Shown in pieces: positions 27,168-35,950 of a stretch of 64,000 bases of DNA. The translations under genes and the position numbers were made by a program. Under the pieces are notes generated by a model, which was not told the origin of the DNA, did no database searches, and saw only the letters and a program-made list of their open reading frames with translations. Source of the stretch: Shimazuella kribbensis DSM 45090 (GTDB taxonomy: Bacteria > Bacillota > Bacilli > Thermoactinomycetales > Thermoactinomycetaceae); the NCBI RefSeq assembly GCF_000428065.1, contig NZ_ATZF01000006.1, positions 180,455 to 244,454 on the forward strand, written 5' to 3'. The stretch's first letter is position 1; each line of letters starts with the position of its first letter.

Positions 27168-28442
27168 ATGAATATAAAAATAAAAAATCCTATGAAATAC
27201 TTGCTCACTTTTATAGTAGGTTGTCTACTAATAAGTTCATTAATAGGTTTCTCATCACTTCAATCAGCACCTGATAATAGGAACAATCAAGGTCAATGGG
27301 TCGGATCTTGGTATGCTAGTCAAATGCCTTTTGATACGAATTTTTTCACCTATACATTCCCTCAAAAACTATTCAATAAACAAACGATACGTATGGTGAT
27401 TCATCCACATCAGGCTGGGTCAAGCTTACGGCTGAAGTTTTCGAATCTATATGGAAGTGAACCCTTATACTTGGGTAACGTAGATATTGCTCAGTATGAT
27501 ACAGCTGGAAATATTGTTAGAAATACAAATAAGCAAGTTACATTTCAAGGCCATAAGGAAGTTACAATCCCTGCTGGGAAAGAATTATATAGCGATGAAA
27601 TGGCTTATCCTGTAAAGGAAAGTCAAGATTTAGCCGTTAGTATATATATCCCAAAACAAACAAATACGTCGACATGGCACTTTACACCATCTCAAACCAC
27701 GTATGTTGCTGAAGGTAATCATACGAAAGATTACAGCGGAGCAGCTTTTAATACGAAACTGCACTCCTACTACTGGCTTTCTGGTTTAGATGTGAAAGTA
27801 GGAAACAAGAAAACCACTTCCATCATAGCATTTGGGGATTCCATTACAGAAGGAATCAACTCTTCATTAGATGGAAATCATCGCTATACAGATTTCCTAG
27901 ATGAACGTCTAGACAAAGATAAACGTTATAAACATATCTCTGTTTTAAATACAGGAATATCAGGCAATCAAATCCTTAGAAATGGATCAGAGTTTGGGAT
28001 AAAAGTAGCAGGGGAAAACATGATATCTCGTTTGGAAAGAGATGTTTTCTCCCAATCTGGTGTAAGTGACATCATTTTTCTTGGAGGTATCAATGATATC
28101 GGTTTAGGAAGTTCAGATGCTAACCAAATCATTACTGGAATGAAAAAAATAGCATCAAAAGCACATCAAAAGAACTTACGTATTTATATTGGAACGCTTA
28201 TACCGATGAAAAATTCACCTATCTACACTAAAGAAAATGAACAAACCCGACAAACGGTGAATAAATGGATTCGATCAAATAAAATATTCGATGGGGTTAT
28301 TGATTTTGACAAAGTGTTGGCAGACCCAAAAAATCCAGATCAAATGCTCCCTGCATATGATAGTGGTGATCATCTCCATCCAAATGATGCAGGAAACGAA
28401 GCGATGGCAAAATCCATACCACTAAATCTATTTTTAAGATAA
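27168..28442 (+). CDS. Secreted GDSL/SGNH-family lipase/esterase
   Basis: The 424-residue protein starts with a signal peptide (basic MNIKIKNPMK then LLTFIVGCLLISSLIGF). A beta-rich N-terminal domain follows. The SGNH hydrolase domain has block I IIAFGDSITEG (nucleophile Ser), the Gly block SGNQIL, the Asn block FLGGINDIG and block V DHLHPNDAG with catalytic Asp/His. ATG at 27168 is chosen for AAGGAAG six bases upstream; the frame extends nine codons further up without SD. Family members cleave esters of lipids or polysaccharides outside the cell. Confidence 0.9.
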   Translation: MNIKIKNPMKYLLTFIVGCLLISSLIGFSSLQSAPDNRNNQGQWVGSWYASQMPFDTNFFTYTFPQKLFNKQTIRMVIHPHQAGSSLRLKFSNLYGSEPLYLGNVDIAQYDTAGNIVRNTNKQVTFQGHKEVTIPAGKELYSDEMAYPVKESQDLAVSIYIPKQTNTSTWHFTPSQTTYVAEGNHTKDYSGAAFNTKLHSYYWLSGLDVKVGNKKTTSIIAFGDSITEGINSSLDGNHRYTDFLDERLDKDKRYKHISVLNTGISGNQILRNGSEFGIKVAGENMISRLERDVFSQSGVSDIIFLGGINDIGLGSSDANQIITGMKKIASKAHQKNLRIYIGTLIPMKNSPIYTKENEQTRQTVNKWIRSNKIFDGVIDFDKVLADPKNPDQMLPAYDSGDHLHPNDAGNEAMAKSIPLNLFLR

Positions 28443-28840
28443 GAAATATTGTTGATCTTGCTCCAACTCACTGTCAGCTTCATAGATTTGTAGGAGATAA
28501 TGCTAGACTACTCCCTTTTAAAAAATATTTACTCAACATGACAAAAGCACTCGTGAATAGGAGTGCTTTTGTTATGTCACCAATTACTTGATTAGATTCT
28601 ACTTACTTAATGGCAATAATCATCCACTAATATAGTTTTATTGAGTGTGGCAAACTGACCAAACATTTTTTTCCCTATACAAAAAAAGCTGAGATTATAA
28701 TTAAATTATCCATTTCTTCCTATGCAAAATATCCACCCCTAACTGGATATGCATTACGCTTTAGATAAGTATAAAAATAATAGCATGAATACAGATAAAA
28801 CTCCTTTCATGACATAAAAGATGGAAAGATGAGGTGTAGA
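28443..28840. other. Gap with terminator, otherwise AT-rich
   Basis: It holds the hairpin at 28541-28572 and presumably the promoter of the HD-domain gene. No convincing coding frame was seen. Confidence 0.4.
28541..28572 (+). terminator. GDSL hydrolase terminator
   Basis: ACAAAAGCACTC pairs with GAGTGCTTTTGT around eight bases, with the T-tract inside the right arm. Confidence 0.75.
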
Positions 28841-29398
28841 ATGATAGCTCACAATCATCAAGGTTTTATGATCATTCATAATCTCATCACTAATAGAAAA
28901 ATGCCTGCTCGATTACTTACGCATCTAACAACCGTACATGAAGTTGCTCATTCTATCCTTGCTTGGATGGAGAAAACTTATCCTCAAATAAGCATAGACA
29001 GAGAAGCTATCCTTTTTGGAGCTATTACACACGACATCGGGAAAATAAAGGCTAAAGAAGAAATAAACAAACTGGGTTCTACTCATGAGCAACTTGGATA
29101 CGAATTGATGCTTGAATATGGAATTACACCAGAACTAGCACGCTTTACTTATACTCACTCGCAATGGATGAGAGCAGATACAAAGTTAGAAGATTGGATT
29201 GTAAGTTTAGCAGATAAAGTGTGGAAGGGAAAAAGAGTAGCGGAAATAGAAGAACGTATCATCAATCATATTCATGAGATTACCAATCAACAAGAATGGG
29301 AAATATTTTTAAAGCTAGATGATCTACTCCAAAAAATTACAAAAGATGCACATCAAAGATTACTAACGCAAGCAAGCCAAAGTATTTCTACAAACTGA
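28841..29398 (+). CDS. HD-domain phosphohydrolase-like protein
   Basis: The 185-residue protein has a metal-binding HD pattern. It runs through a histidine in TTVHEVAHSI, the HDIGK doublet in ITHDIGKIKAKEE, H in GSTHEQLGYEL and an aspartate in SLADKVWKG. Such proteins hydrolyse nucleotides, cyclic dinucleotides or phosphate esters; the substrate cannot be told. Start ATG 28841 has GAGGTG close upstream; ATG 28829 lacks an SD. It is followed by a strong terminator. Confidence 0.8.
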   Translation: MIAHNHQGFMIIHNLITNRKMPARLLTHLTTVHEVAHSILAWMEKTYPQISIDREAILFGAITHDIGKIKAKEEINKLGSTHEQLGYELMLEYGITPELARFTYTHSQWMRADTKLEDWIVSLADKVWKGKRVAEIEERIINHIHEITNQQEWEIFLKLDDLLQKITKDAHQRLLTQASQSISTN

Positions 29399-29448
29399 TG
29401 CAATATCAGTTTCTTTACCTTTTTGCGGGACAATCCTGCTATAATTTT

Positions 29449-29481
29449 AAAACGACGTGAAAGTATTCTTCACGTCGTTTT
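29449..29481 (+). terminator. HD-protein terminator
   Basis: AAAACGACGTGAA pairs perfectly with TTCACGTCGTTTT around seven bases and runs into TTT. Confidence 0.85.
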
Positions 29482-29587
29482 TTAGATATGTCCCAATGTT
29501 GTTACTAAGTCGCTAGTATATGCAGAGAAAAATTAGTTAATAAGAACCATCATAAAAGAATCTATGTTAACTTTGTTGTTTTTCTGG

Positions 29588-29617
29588 CGGACAAACAGAA
29601 AAGCATCTGTTTGCCCG
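29588..29617 (-). terminator. Terminator-like hairpin after the phage-type gene
   Basis: CGGACAAACAG pairs with CTGTTTGCCCG (one G-U pair). It lies about 60 bases downstream of the GC-rich minus-strand gene. Confidence 0.55.
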
Positions 29618-29674
29618 TTTTGGGACATAGAAACTCAAATCAGTCTGCCCCAAGGTTGACCCAGTTAACGGTAA

Positions 29675-30403
29675 TTACTTCACCGGATCGTGGGTCTTCT
29701 CGAAGAGTTCCCCTTCGTGTACAAAGAAGCCATTGGTCCCAGCATTGGGCAGAACGTAGTCGTTCACCCGAATCAGATTGTCTCCCTTGTGGTGTCCGAT
29801 GTAGGGCTTGCCATCGACCACGACAACACTGCCGTTGGAAAATTCGTTCACCTGATCCAGGTTGTCCCCTGTGTACTTAATCGCTTCAACGAGGATCGGC
29901 TTCTTTCGGTACTTGATGCCGCCCTTCCAGTCGTAGCGTTCCGCGATGACGAAAGCAGGAACAGGGTAGAACTCACCCCCGACACCCTTGATAACGTAGT
30001 CCTGGTCTTCAAGGATCTTGTCACCCTCGAGGGTGACAATGTAGTATCGACCGCCTTCAGACTTAAAGTTCTCCTGGCCGACGAACTCCTTGATCTCGTC
30101 GAGGTTGCTGCCAGTGTACTGGACAGCCTCGATGTCGAAAACCTTCTTCCGGAACTGTCCCATGGTTACCTCCGATGTCGAAGGGACATTACGCTTGCCT
30201 GACATGAACTCGAGGTATTCCTCGAGCTGCTTTTCCTGGCGACGGAGATACGCCGTCCACTCTTCCTTTTGCTTCATCATCCAGACGTCGCAACGAAGGA
30301 GGGTTGCGATCGGAGAGAACAGCTTCAGCAGCAACAACACAAATTTGCTGAGTTTGATCTCCGAACGGCAATGAGCGAGAGCATCCGCTGCAGAAAAGGA
30401 CAT
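29675..30403 (-). CDS. GC-rich phage-type protein with duplicated domain, 242 aa
   Basis: A short N-terminal region with one hydrophobic segment (about 20-37) and a charged helix (45-66) precedes two copies of a domain at about 83-156 and 164-237. Each copy begins [YF]RKKxxxxEAxxYTGxNLDx and has a G-D-x-V core. This opening is common in small phage proteins of unknown function that start RKKP-x-x-[IV]-EA. Two starts are credible: ATG 30403 with AGAGGAG nine bases upstream, and internal ATG 30163 with GGAGGT four bases upstream, giving 162 residues. Codon use is GC-rich (33 of 60 bases at 29941-30000), unlike the AT-rich ftsZ flank. Horizontal origin is inferred. Confidence 0.78.
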   Translation of the reverse strand: MSFSAADALAHCRSEIKLSKFVLLLLKLFSPIATLLRCDVWMMKQKEEWTAYLRRQEKQLEEYLEFMSGKRNVPSTSEVTMGQFRKKVFDIEAVQYTGSNLDEIKEFVGQENFKSEGGRYYIVTLEGDKILEDQDYVIKGVGGEFYPVPAFVIAERYDWKGGIKYRKKPILVEAIKYTGDNLDQVNEFSNGSVVVVDGKPYIGHHKGDNLIRVNDYVLPNAGTNGFFVHEGELFEKTHDPVK

Positions 30404-30652
30404 TTTTTGGTGCTCCTCTAGTCAGAAGTTACGGATCTTCTTACTCTCCTATTATACAAAAATATTTTTAAATATTGAATATTTATCCGAATTCAAAAAC
30501 TATCCTTGATATTTATCAGAATCCACAAGAATATAATCCTCAGCAAAAAATTCCTTTAACGCTCTATTTGGAATCTAACATGCTTTTATTTATGACATTC
30601 GCTTATATTCTTGGATTAAAATGGAGCTTTGCTATCACACATAATTCAAATG

Positions 30653-30688
30653 AAAAAACACCCAATTTGGCTCCATTGAGTGTTTTTC
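30653..30688 (-). terminator. ftsZ terminator
   Basis: On the minus strand AAAAACACTCAA pairs with TTGGGTGTTTTTT, one G-U pair, ten bases after the ftsZ stop. The roughly 250 bases beyond it, up to the phage-type gene, are AT-rich with no supported gene. Confidence 0.8.
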
Positions 30689-30697
30689 CATACAAAT

Positions 30698-31852
30698 CTA
30701 CTTTTTAAATTGATTACGCAAAAACGTAGGAATTTCGTAGCTTTCGTCAATGACAGGATTGGTGTTTTTGTTGTTGTTTTTTTCTTCGTTCTGCAGGCGG
30801 ATATTGTTATGTTTAAACAGTGGAGTAAACTCACTTTCCCGCTCATGGAAAATGGGTTTCTTCGATTGGGCGGTACCGCCAGATTCTTGGGTTTGATTAT
30901 CAAAACCTGTTGCGATAACGGTTACTAAAATTTCATCTTTGAGATCTTCATTGATCACAGCACCGAAAATCATGTTTACTTCTGCATGGGATGCTTGTGT
31001 CACAATATCCGCTGCTTCGTTCACTTCATATAGGCTTAGATTTGCTCCGCCAGTGATATTCATCAATACCCCACGTGCTCCATTGATCGATGTTTCTAGC
31101 AAGGGACTACAGATGGCTTTTTTCGCTGCTTCTGTTGCTCTGTTTTCACCAGCAGCAGTTCCAATTCCCATTAAGGCAGAACCGCGTTCCGTCATAATGG
31201 TTTTCACATCCGCAAAGTCTAGGTTGATGAGTCCTGGTACAGCGATCAAATCAGAAATACCTTGTACACCTTGACGAAGAACATTATCGGCTTCACGGAA
31301 AGCTTCTATCATAGGTGTATTTTTATCTACAATCTCTAACAATCTATCATTTGGAATAACAATCAAGGTATCCACATTTTCTTTTAGAGAAGCAACACCT
31401 GTCTCTGCTTGAACCGAACGTTTTCTACCCTCAAAACTAAACGGCTTCGTCACTACACCTACTGTCAGTGACCCTAGTTCGCGAGCGATAAGCGCGATTT
31501 CAGGAGCAGCTCCAGTCCCAGTTCCTCCGCCCATACCTGCAGTGACAAATACCATATCTGCACCACGGAGTACGTTTTCAATTTGCTCCCGACTCTCTTC
31601 TGCTGCCTTCTTCCCAACTTCAGGCTTTGCTCCTGCTCCTAGTCCACGAGTTAACTTTTCTCCAATTTGCAATTTGATTGGTGCTTTTGAGCGGTTTAAA
31701 GCTTGTGCGTCTGTATTAACGGCAATAAATTCTACCCCTTGCACACCTGCGTCGATCATTCGATTGACAGCATTGCTTCCGCCACCTCCCACACCAATTA
31801 CTTTAATCTGTGCGATTTGTTCAATATCGAACTCTAAGTCAAAACCCAGCAT
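30698..31852 (-). CDS. ftsZ: Cell-division tubulin homologue FtsZ
   Basis: This GTPase forms the Z ring. The 384-residue protein has the GTP-binding N-terminal domain with the tubulin signature GGGTGTG at 108-114. It also has NTDAQAL at 46-52 and the T7 synergy loop [10 protein letters not shown] variable linker follows, then the C-terminal peptide [13 protein letters not shown] that binds FtsA and SepF. The SD is GGAGGG nine bases before ATG. It follows ftsA by 16 bases, the usual pair. Confidence 0.98.
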   Translation of the reverse strand: MLGFDLEFDIEQIAQIKVIGVGGGGSNAVNRMIDAGVQGVEFIAVNTDAQALNRSKAPIKLQIGEKLTRGLGAGAKPEVGKKAAEESREQIENVLRGADMVFVTAGMGGGTGTGAAPEIALIARELGSLTVGVVTKPFSFEGRKRSVQAETGVASLKENVDTLIVIPNDRLLEIVDKNTPMIEAFREADNVLRQGVQGISDLIAVPGLINLDFADVKTIMTERGSALMGIGTAAGENRATEAAKKAICSPLLETSINGARGVLMNITGGANLSLYEVNEAADIVTQASHAEVNMIFGAVINEDLKDEILVTVIATGFDNQTQESGGTAQSKKPIFHERESEFTPLFKHNNIRLQNEEKNNNKNTNPVIDESYEIPTFLRNQFKK

Positions 31853-31868
31853 GGTATTCCCTCCAACA

Positions 31869-33104
31869 CTATATAAATTCGCTTAACCAATTTTTCATCC
31901 TTTGAAAAGCAGAGACCCTCTTCTTCTCTTTTGTGCGGGGTGCTGTTTCGCTACGGGATGGTTTGTTCACTAAAATACTCCCCTGCTTGGCTAAATGATG
32001 AACCATGCTCACACTTGCTAAAAAAGCAGGCGTTGAAATGGAAGTTTCTTTTGATCTAGCAATACGAACTCCTTGACCTAACTGGGATTTAGCTGCTTCT
32101 AGCAAATAGGGAGTTTCCGTTACTCCACCTACTAGCACATAACCACCGGCAGGTTCATGGGTAAAACCCATTGCTTTGACTTGCTGATTGATCAACTGGA
32201 AAATCTCCATAATACGTGGTTCCATAATTTGTGCAAGTTCGAGCTGTGAAGAATATCGTTCTTTACCTGCCATCATCTGAATCGGAATAGATTCTCTTTT
32301 GTCTGCATGTGCTTTTACTGCAATCCCATGTTTACACTTCAACTCTTCGGCAACTTCTTTTTGGGTTTGGAGGACGTACACTAAATCAGTAGTGATATAT
32401 TCTCCACCCATGGGAATAACTGCTGTTCCAGCTAGATTCCCTTGGGAATAAAATGCTAATTTAATTGTTCCGTTACCGATATCGGCTAGAACAACTCCTA
32501 AATTTTTCTCATCCGATGTCAGGGTAAACTCACTAATAGAAAGTGGCAAAAAGACAAATCCTGCCATATGTAGAGAAGCTTTTTCTATACAGCGGTAAAC
32601 GTTGTGGACAACCGTCTTTGATCCAGTAATCACCATGGCATCCACTTCTAAACGAACACCAACCATACCTATTGGATCACGAATCTCTGCGATTCCATCC
32701 ACAATAAACTGTTTCGAAACTACTTCTATAATAACGCGCTCTGGTGGAAGTGCAATCACTTTTGTTGCTTGTAATACACGTTCCACATCCTCAGCACCGA
32801 TTTCTCGATCTTGATTTAAAGCCGCGACCACACCATGGCTGTGTTGGATAGAAATATGATTACCAGATAAACCCACATAAACATCCGTAATCTCTATTCC
32901 TACCATTTGCTCTGCTTGTTCTATCGCTTTGCGTATTGCCCCTGCAGCTTGCTCAATGTCGATGATGGCTCCTTTTTTTATTCCGGCAGACATAGCAGTA
33001 CCAACACCGACGATAGGAAATGTTCCATTCTTCGTTAATTCCGCAACCACAACACGTACTTGCGAAGTTCCAATATCTAACGTTACCAAATATCCATTGC
33101 TCAT
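31869..33104 (-). CDS. ftsA: Cell-division actin homologue FtsA
   Basis: This actin-fold ATPase tethers FtsZ to the membrane. The 411-residue protein starts with the phosphate-1 loop [11 protein letters not shown]. It contains [15 protein letters not shown] and [10 protein letters not shown] nucleotide-site segments and ends with the amphipathic membrane helix [13 protein letters not shown] very strong SD (AAGGAGGTG) precedes ATG at 33104. A putative promoter lies upstream at 33151-33178. Confidence 0.97.
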   Translation of the reverse strand: MSNGYLVTLDIGTSQVRVVVAELTKNGTFPIVGVGTAMSAGIKKGAIIDIEQAAGAIRKAIEQAEQMVGIEITDVYVGLSGNHISIQHSHGVVAALNQDREIGAEDVERVLQATKVIALPPERVIIEVVSKQFIVDGIAEIRDPIGMVGVRLEVDAMVITGSKTVVHNVYRCIEKASLHMAGFVFLPLSISEFTLTSDEKNLGVVLADIGNGTIKLAFYSQGNLAGTAVIPMGGEYITTDLVYVLQTQKEVAEELKCKHGIAVKAHADKRESIPIQMMAGKERYSSQLELAQIMEPRIMEIFQLINQQVKAMGFTHEPAGGYVLVGGVTETPYLLEAAKSQLGQGVRIARSKETSISTPAFLASVSMVHHLAKQGSILVNKPSRSETAPRTKEKKRVSAFQRMKNWLSEFI

Positions 33105-33150
33105 GTCTTGGGCACCTCCTTGCCCGAAGAGTATGGAAAAGCGGGATAGG

Positions 33151-33178
33151 ATAGTATCTCTTCCATGTGATAATTCAA
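33151..33178 (-). promoter_or_regulatory. Putative promoter of ftsAZ
   Basis: On the minus strand TTGAAT (33178-33173) and TACTAT (33156-33151) are separated by 16 bases, about 50 bases upstream of the ftsA start. This fits a SigA-type promoter with short spacing. It was found by eye only. Confidence 0.4.
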
Positions 33179-33252
33179 CAGTAAAAGCAAATCCCCTTTT
33201 TCTAGTATGTAAATTACATAATATTACAGTAATAGGAAAGATATAGACATTA

Positions 33253-33960
33253 CTATTCAGGTGTAAACCATATACTATCCAGTAAGTGAACCGTTCCAGG
33301 GGGTTGTTTCAAAAATTTCGGGTATAGCTTCATTTTTTCTGCTAATTGATCAATCCGAACCTTCACTTTATGCTCGCCTCTTGTTCGCAAAACAACATAC
33401 TGCGGCTTCTCTTCCATAGGACGAACCGTCAAAATATAACTGCGAGTAGAAGCTGGTAAGTGAGCAAATTGGGAAGTAAGTTCCAGAAAAGAAGCTTTTT
33501 CTTTGTCCCATCCTTCAAATATGGGCATTGTTCTCCACATAGAGGTGGCAGGATGAGATAGGAGAAAAGCTCCATTAGCAAGAAGAGGAATGAGAGTTTG
33601 CTCATCATCTATGTAAGCAACAACTGGGTATTCTGTTACTTGAATAGAGATCGTACTTGGAAACTTTTTTTTCATTGTTACATGTTTGATTGCATTCACT
33701 CGATGAAGATTGGATTCTACATCCTTTGTTTTCACACCAAAAAAAGACATTCCTTGGCGAATCCCCGACCTGTGCAAAATCTCTTGTTTGGTTAAAAGGT
33801 GATTACCTGTAACCGTAATCGTTGATATATGGCTGAGTGGGGAGCGTAGGAAAAGCACAAACAAAATACCTACAAAAAACAAAAATATAAACAAAACTGC
33901 CCATAATGATGGAGCTTTACGCTCGACTCTGATGCGAAAAGGAGGAACCCTTTCCACCAT
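33253..33960 (-). CDS. divIB: Cell-division protein DivIB/FtsQ
   Basis: This bitopic divisome protein works with FtsL and DivIC. The 235-residue protein has a short basic cytoplasmic N-terminus and one transmembrane segment (about 18-40). The POTRA domain begins LSHISTITVTGNHLLTKQEIL, followed by the FtsQ/DivIB domain. ATG at 33960 is preferred, with AAGGAG upstream; a TTG seven codons earlier is the alternative. The gene lies between ftsA and murB as in Bacillus. Confidence 0.93.
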   Translation of the reverse strand: MVERVPPFRIRVERKAPSLWAVLFIFLFFVGILFVLFLRSPLSHISTITVTGNHLLTKQEILHRSGIRQGMSFFGVKTKDVESNLHRVNAIKHVTMKKKFPSTISIQVTEYPVVAYIDDEQTLIPLLANGAFLLSHPATSMWRTMPIFEGWDKEKASFLELTSQFAHLPASTRSYILTVRPMEEKPQYVVLRTRGEHKVKVRIDQLAEKMKLYPKFLKQPPGTVHLLDSIWFTPE

Positions 33961-34161
33961 GCCACCTTCTCCTTTGTCCAATTTCTTCCCTCTATACTAC
34001 CACAAATAAAAAACGGAGAGAATCCCAAAGATAGAATCATTGGAAATAATCTCCATTTTTTCTTATATAAAATTTATTATCTTTCATTATTTAGCCCAAC
34101 ACTTATGCTCATGTGGCGGGAGTACTTCTGATTTCCATTCTGTCAACGAAAACAGAAGTAG

Positions 34162-34332
34162 TCACAGATGACTGTCACTGTTGAGGAGTTTAGACCCTAT
34201 CAGCAAACATGCACCTCCAAAGAAGAACAGGGTCACCGTCAGCTTATTGACCGTATAGGTCATTCGATACCTCCAGAGTAGATACATGCAAAAGAAACCC
34301 AAAACGAGAAATATGAGACCTACAGAGTTCAA
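34162..34332 (-). CDS. Small two-segment membrane protein, 56 aa
   Basis: This is a short gene in the 600-base gap between divIB and murB. The start is TTG at 34332, with AGGAG six bases upstream; the stop is TGA at 34164-34162. The product begins LNSVGLIFLVLGFF and has two hydrophobic segments (about 4-20 and 33-50) separated by a short basic loop (WRYRMTYTVNK). It ends hydrophilic (NSDSHL). Bacillus has small unassigned membrane genes in the divIB-ftsA interval, but no orthology is claimed. Coding status is inferred from SD, composition and topology. Confidence 0.5.
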   Translation of the reverse strand: MNSVGLIFLVLGFFCMYLLWRYRMTYTVNKLTVTLFFFGGACLLIGSKLLNSDSHL

Positions 34333-34462
34333 GACTATCTCCTAATCAGGACATTTCATTGGATTTATTTGAGTATAACAATGCTTATCACAAATATATA
34401 ACCCTTTAGAAATATACATAATGATCATTATATTCCCTCTTAATTACTAGTAATGACAAAAA

Positions 34463-34498
34463 AGAGAGCTCCACATTATTAACCATGGAAACTCTCTA
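34463..34498 (-). terminator. murB terminator
   Basis: On the minus strand AGAGAGTTTCC pairs with GGAGCTCTCT and is followed by TTTTTTG, about 80 bases after the murB stop. It separates murB from the downstream genes. Confidence 0.75.
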
Positions 34499-34576
34499 AG
34501 TGATGGGCTTTTCTTTCAACATAATGGAAACACAATGAAGAGAATAGACTCAGAGCAAAAACAATATTTCAAACTG

Positions 34577-35488
34577 CTAATCCTCTCCGATCACTTCTAC
34601 CTCAGGTACAAGGGTAACCCCAAATTTTTCAGCAATGGTTTTTCTTGCATGGTCGATCAAAGCTAAGACATCGCTTGCTTTTGCTTGTCCCAAATTAATA
34701 ATAAAATTACCATGAAGAGTAGAAAACTCTGCATCTCCGATCCGATAACCTTTCAGTCCTGCAGCTTCAATTAATCTTCCGGCATGATCCCCAGTAGGAT
34801 TTCGGAAGGTACTACCTGCACAAGGGTATTGCAACGGTTGGGTTTTTCGGCGTCGATCTTTGAAAGAAAAAAGTGCTTCCGTTATTTGCTTGGTATCCCC
34901 TTTTTCTAATTCAAAAGTTGCACCTGTGACAATTCCTTTGATCTCTTCTTGCAGGATCGTCGTACGATACCGAAAATGTAGATCCTCATTGCTCAGTTGT
35001 AACCATTCTCCAGACTCTGTAAGTACTTCTGATTTGGTCAGTACTCTGCTGATTTCCGAACCATGAGCACCAGCATTCATATAGACTGCTCCACCGACAT
35101 TACCCGGAATTCCACCTGCAAACTCTAATCCTGTCAATCCAGCCTTTGCTGTTCGGCTTGCTAAAAGAATAGTAGAATAAGCTCCTCCTGCATGAACAGT
35201 AGTATCTTCTATTTGCAAATAATCAAATGCTTTTTGCAACTGAAATACAACACCGCGAATCCCGCCATCTTTGACGAGTAAATTGGATCCTCTACCAATG
35301 ACTCGCCAAGGAATTTGATGTTGGTAAACGACTTTCATTGCATGCATCAATTCTTCTTTATCTGCAGGTTCAATATAAAAATCCGTAGGACCTCCCACTT
35401 TCCAAGTGGTGTGTCGGGAAAGAGCTTCATTTTGTTTGATGTGTGTTACACCATTCTTTTGAAATACTTCTAAAAGGTGAGATTCCAT
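34577..35488 (-). CDS. murB: UDP-N-acetylenolpyruvoylglucosamine reductase
   Basis: This FAD enzyme reduces enolpyruvyl-UDP-GlcNAc to UDP-MurNAc with NADPH. The 303-residue type IIb-like protein has the FAD-binding segment IGRGSNLLV and the core GLTGLEFAGGIPGNVGGAVYMNAGAHG. The catalytic serine region is CAGSTFRNP and the terminal glutamate region PEVEVIGED. ATG at 35488 follows GAGGGAATA. A longer frame would run into the mobile element at 35526 and is rejected. The murG-murB junction is interrupted by that element. Confidence 0.96.
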   Translation of the reverse strand: MESHLLEVFQKNGVTHIKQNEALSRHTTWKVGGPTDFYIEPADKEELMHAMKVVYQHQIPWRVIGRGSNLLVKDGGIRGVVFQLQKAFDYLQIEDTTVHAGGAYSTILLASRTAKAGLTGLEFAGGIPGNVGGAVYMNAGAHGSEISRVLTKSEVLTESGEWLQLSNEDLHFRYRTTILQEEIKGIVTGATFELEKGDTKQITEALFSFKDRRRKTQPLQYPCAGSTFRNPTGDHAGRLIEAAGLKGYRIGDAEFSTLHGNFIINLGQAKASDVLALIDHARKTIAEKFGVTLVPEVEVIGED

Positions 35489-35525
35489 TATTCCCTCTTC
35501 ACCATCTTTCACTATTATAGGTATT

Positions 35526-35950
35526 GTGAGTGAGAAAACCCACGGTTTAAATCGTGGGATGAAAACAAACGTCACTATTACAAGAGCACAAGTTACGCTA
35601 AGTCAGTAAAGTGGCTAGTCGACTTTGTGGACGGTCCCTCTCATAAGTCCGAGAATCTTTTCAGAAAACATTTTACAAACATACATTCGAATGGTAAAAT
35701 ATTCCTAGTTGCTCTTTGAAAAAAAGAATAGTATATGGGGTTATGCAAGTCAGTCGTCTTGCATGTAAAATGCTATGCGCACCTATATCGACAGACTGAA
35801 ATGCGAAAACCAAGCAGTAAGTCTAGTTGATTATAAAAGCAACAAATATTCTTATTCAACCGTGGGGCTCACGGGGTTAGCTTGGTAAATTTCTCTCCAG
35901 TAGGAGCGATTACCCAAGAATCCCACGGCTTCAGCCGTGAGAAGTGTCAA
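35526..35950 (+). mobile_element. IS200/IS605-like non-coding element with HEARO/omega-RNA-like sequence
   Basis: No protein is encoded in about 420 bases. GTGAGTGA precedes the left hairpin CCCACG/CGTGGG (35539-35558). A central CTTTGAAAA...TATGGGGTT tract is shared with the 21.3-kb element. GTTGCT...AGCAAC is a possible long-range stem, and CCGTG/CACGG a short one. The right hairpin is CACGGC/GCCGTG (35924-35939), followed by GTGTCAA. HEARO RNAs (IscB-associated) are known to follow GTGA/ATGA and to end in a similar hairpin, so a protein-less HEARO-type element is plausible; a TnpB-type relative is the alternative. It separates murG from murB, and its last bases supply the murG stop. Confidence 0.7.

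Noticed and set aside
29487..29627. Short inverted repeat ATGTCCCAA / TTGGGACAT around the terminators
   Set aside because: Nine bases only and no coding or target-duplication evidence for an insertion sequence. Probably chance.
29690..30202. Plus-strand frame of 170 codons opposite the phage-type gene
   Set aside because: Shadow of the GC-rich minus gene. It has no ribosome binding site, and the minus frame has recognisable duplicated domains.
30475..30708. Plus-strand ORF between the phage-type gene and ftsZ
   Set aside because: It overlaps the ftsZ terminator and end, has no SD, and its composition is that of AT-rich spacer.
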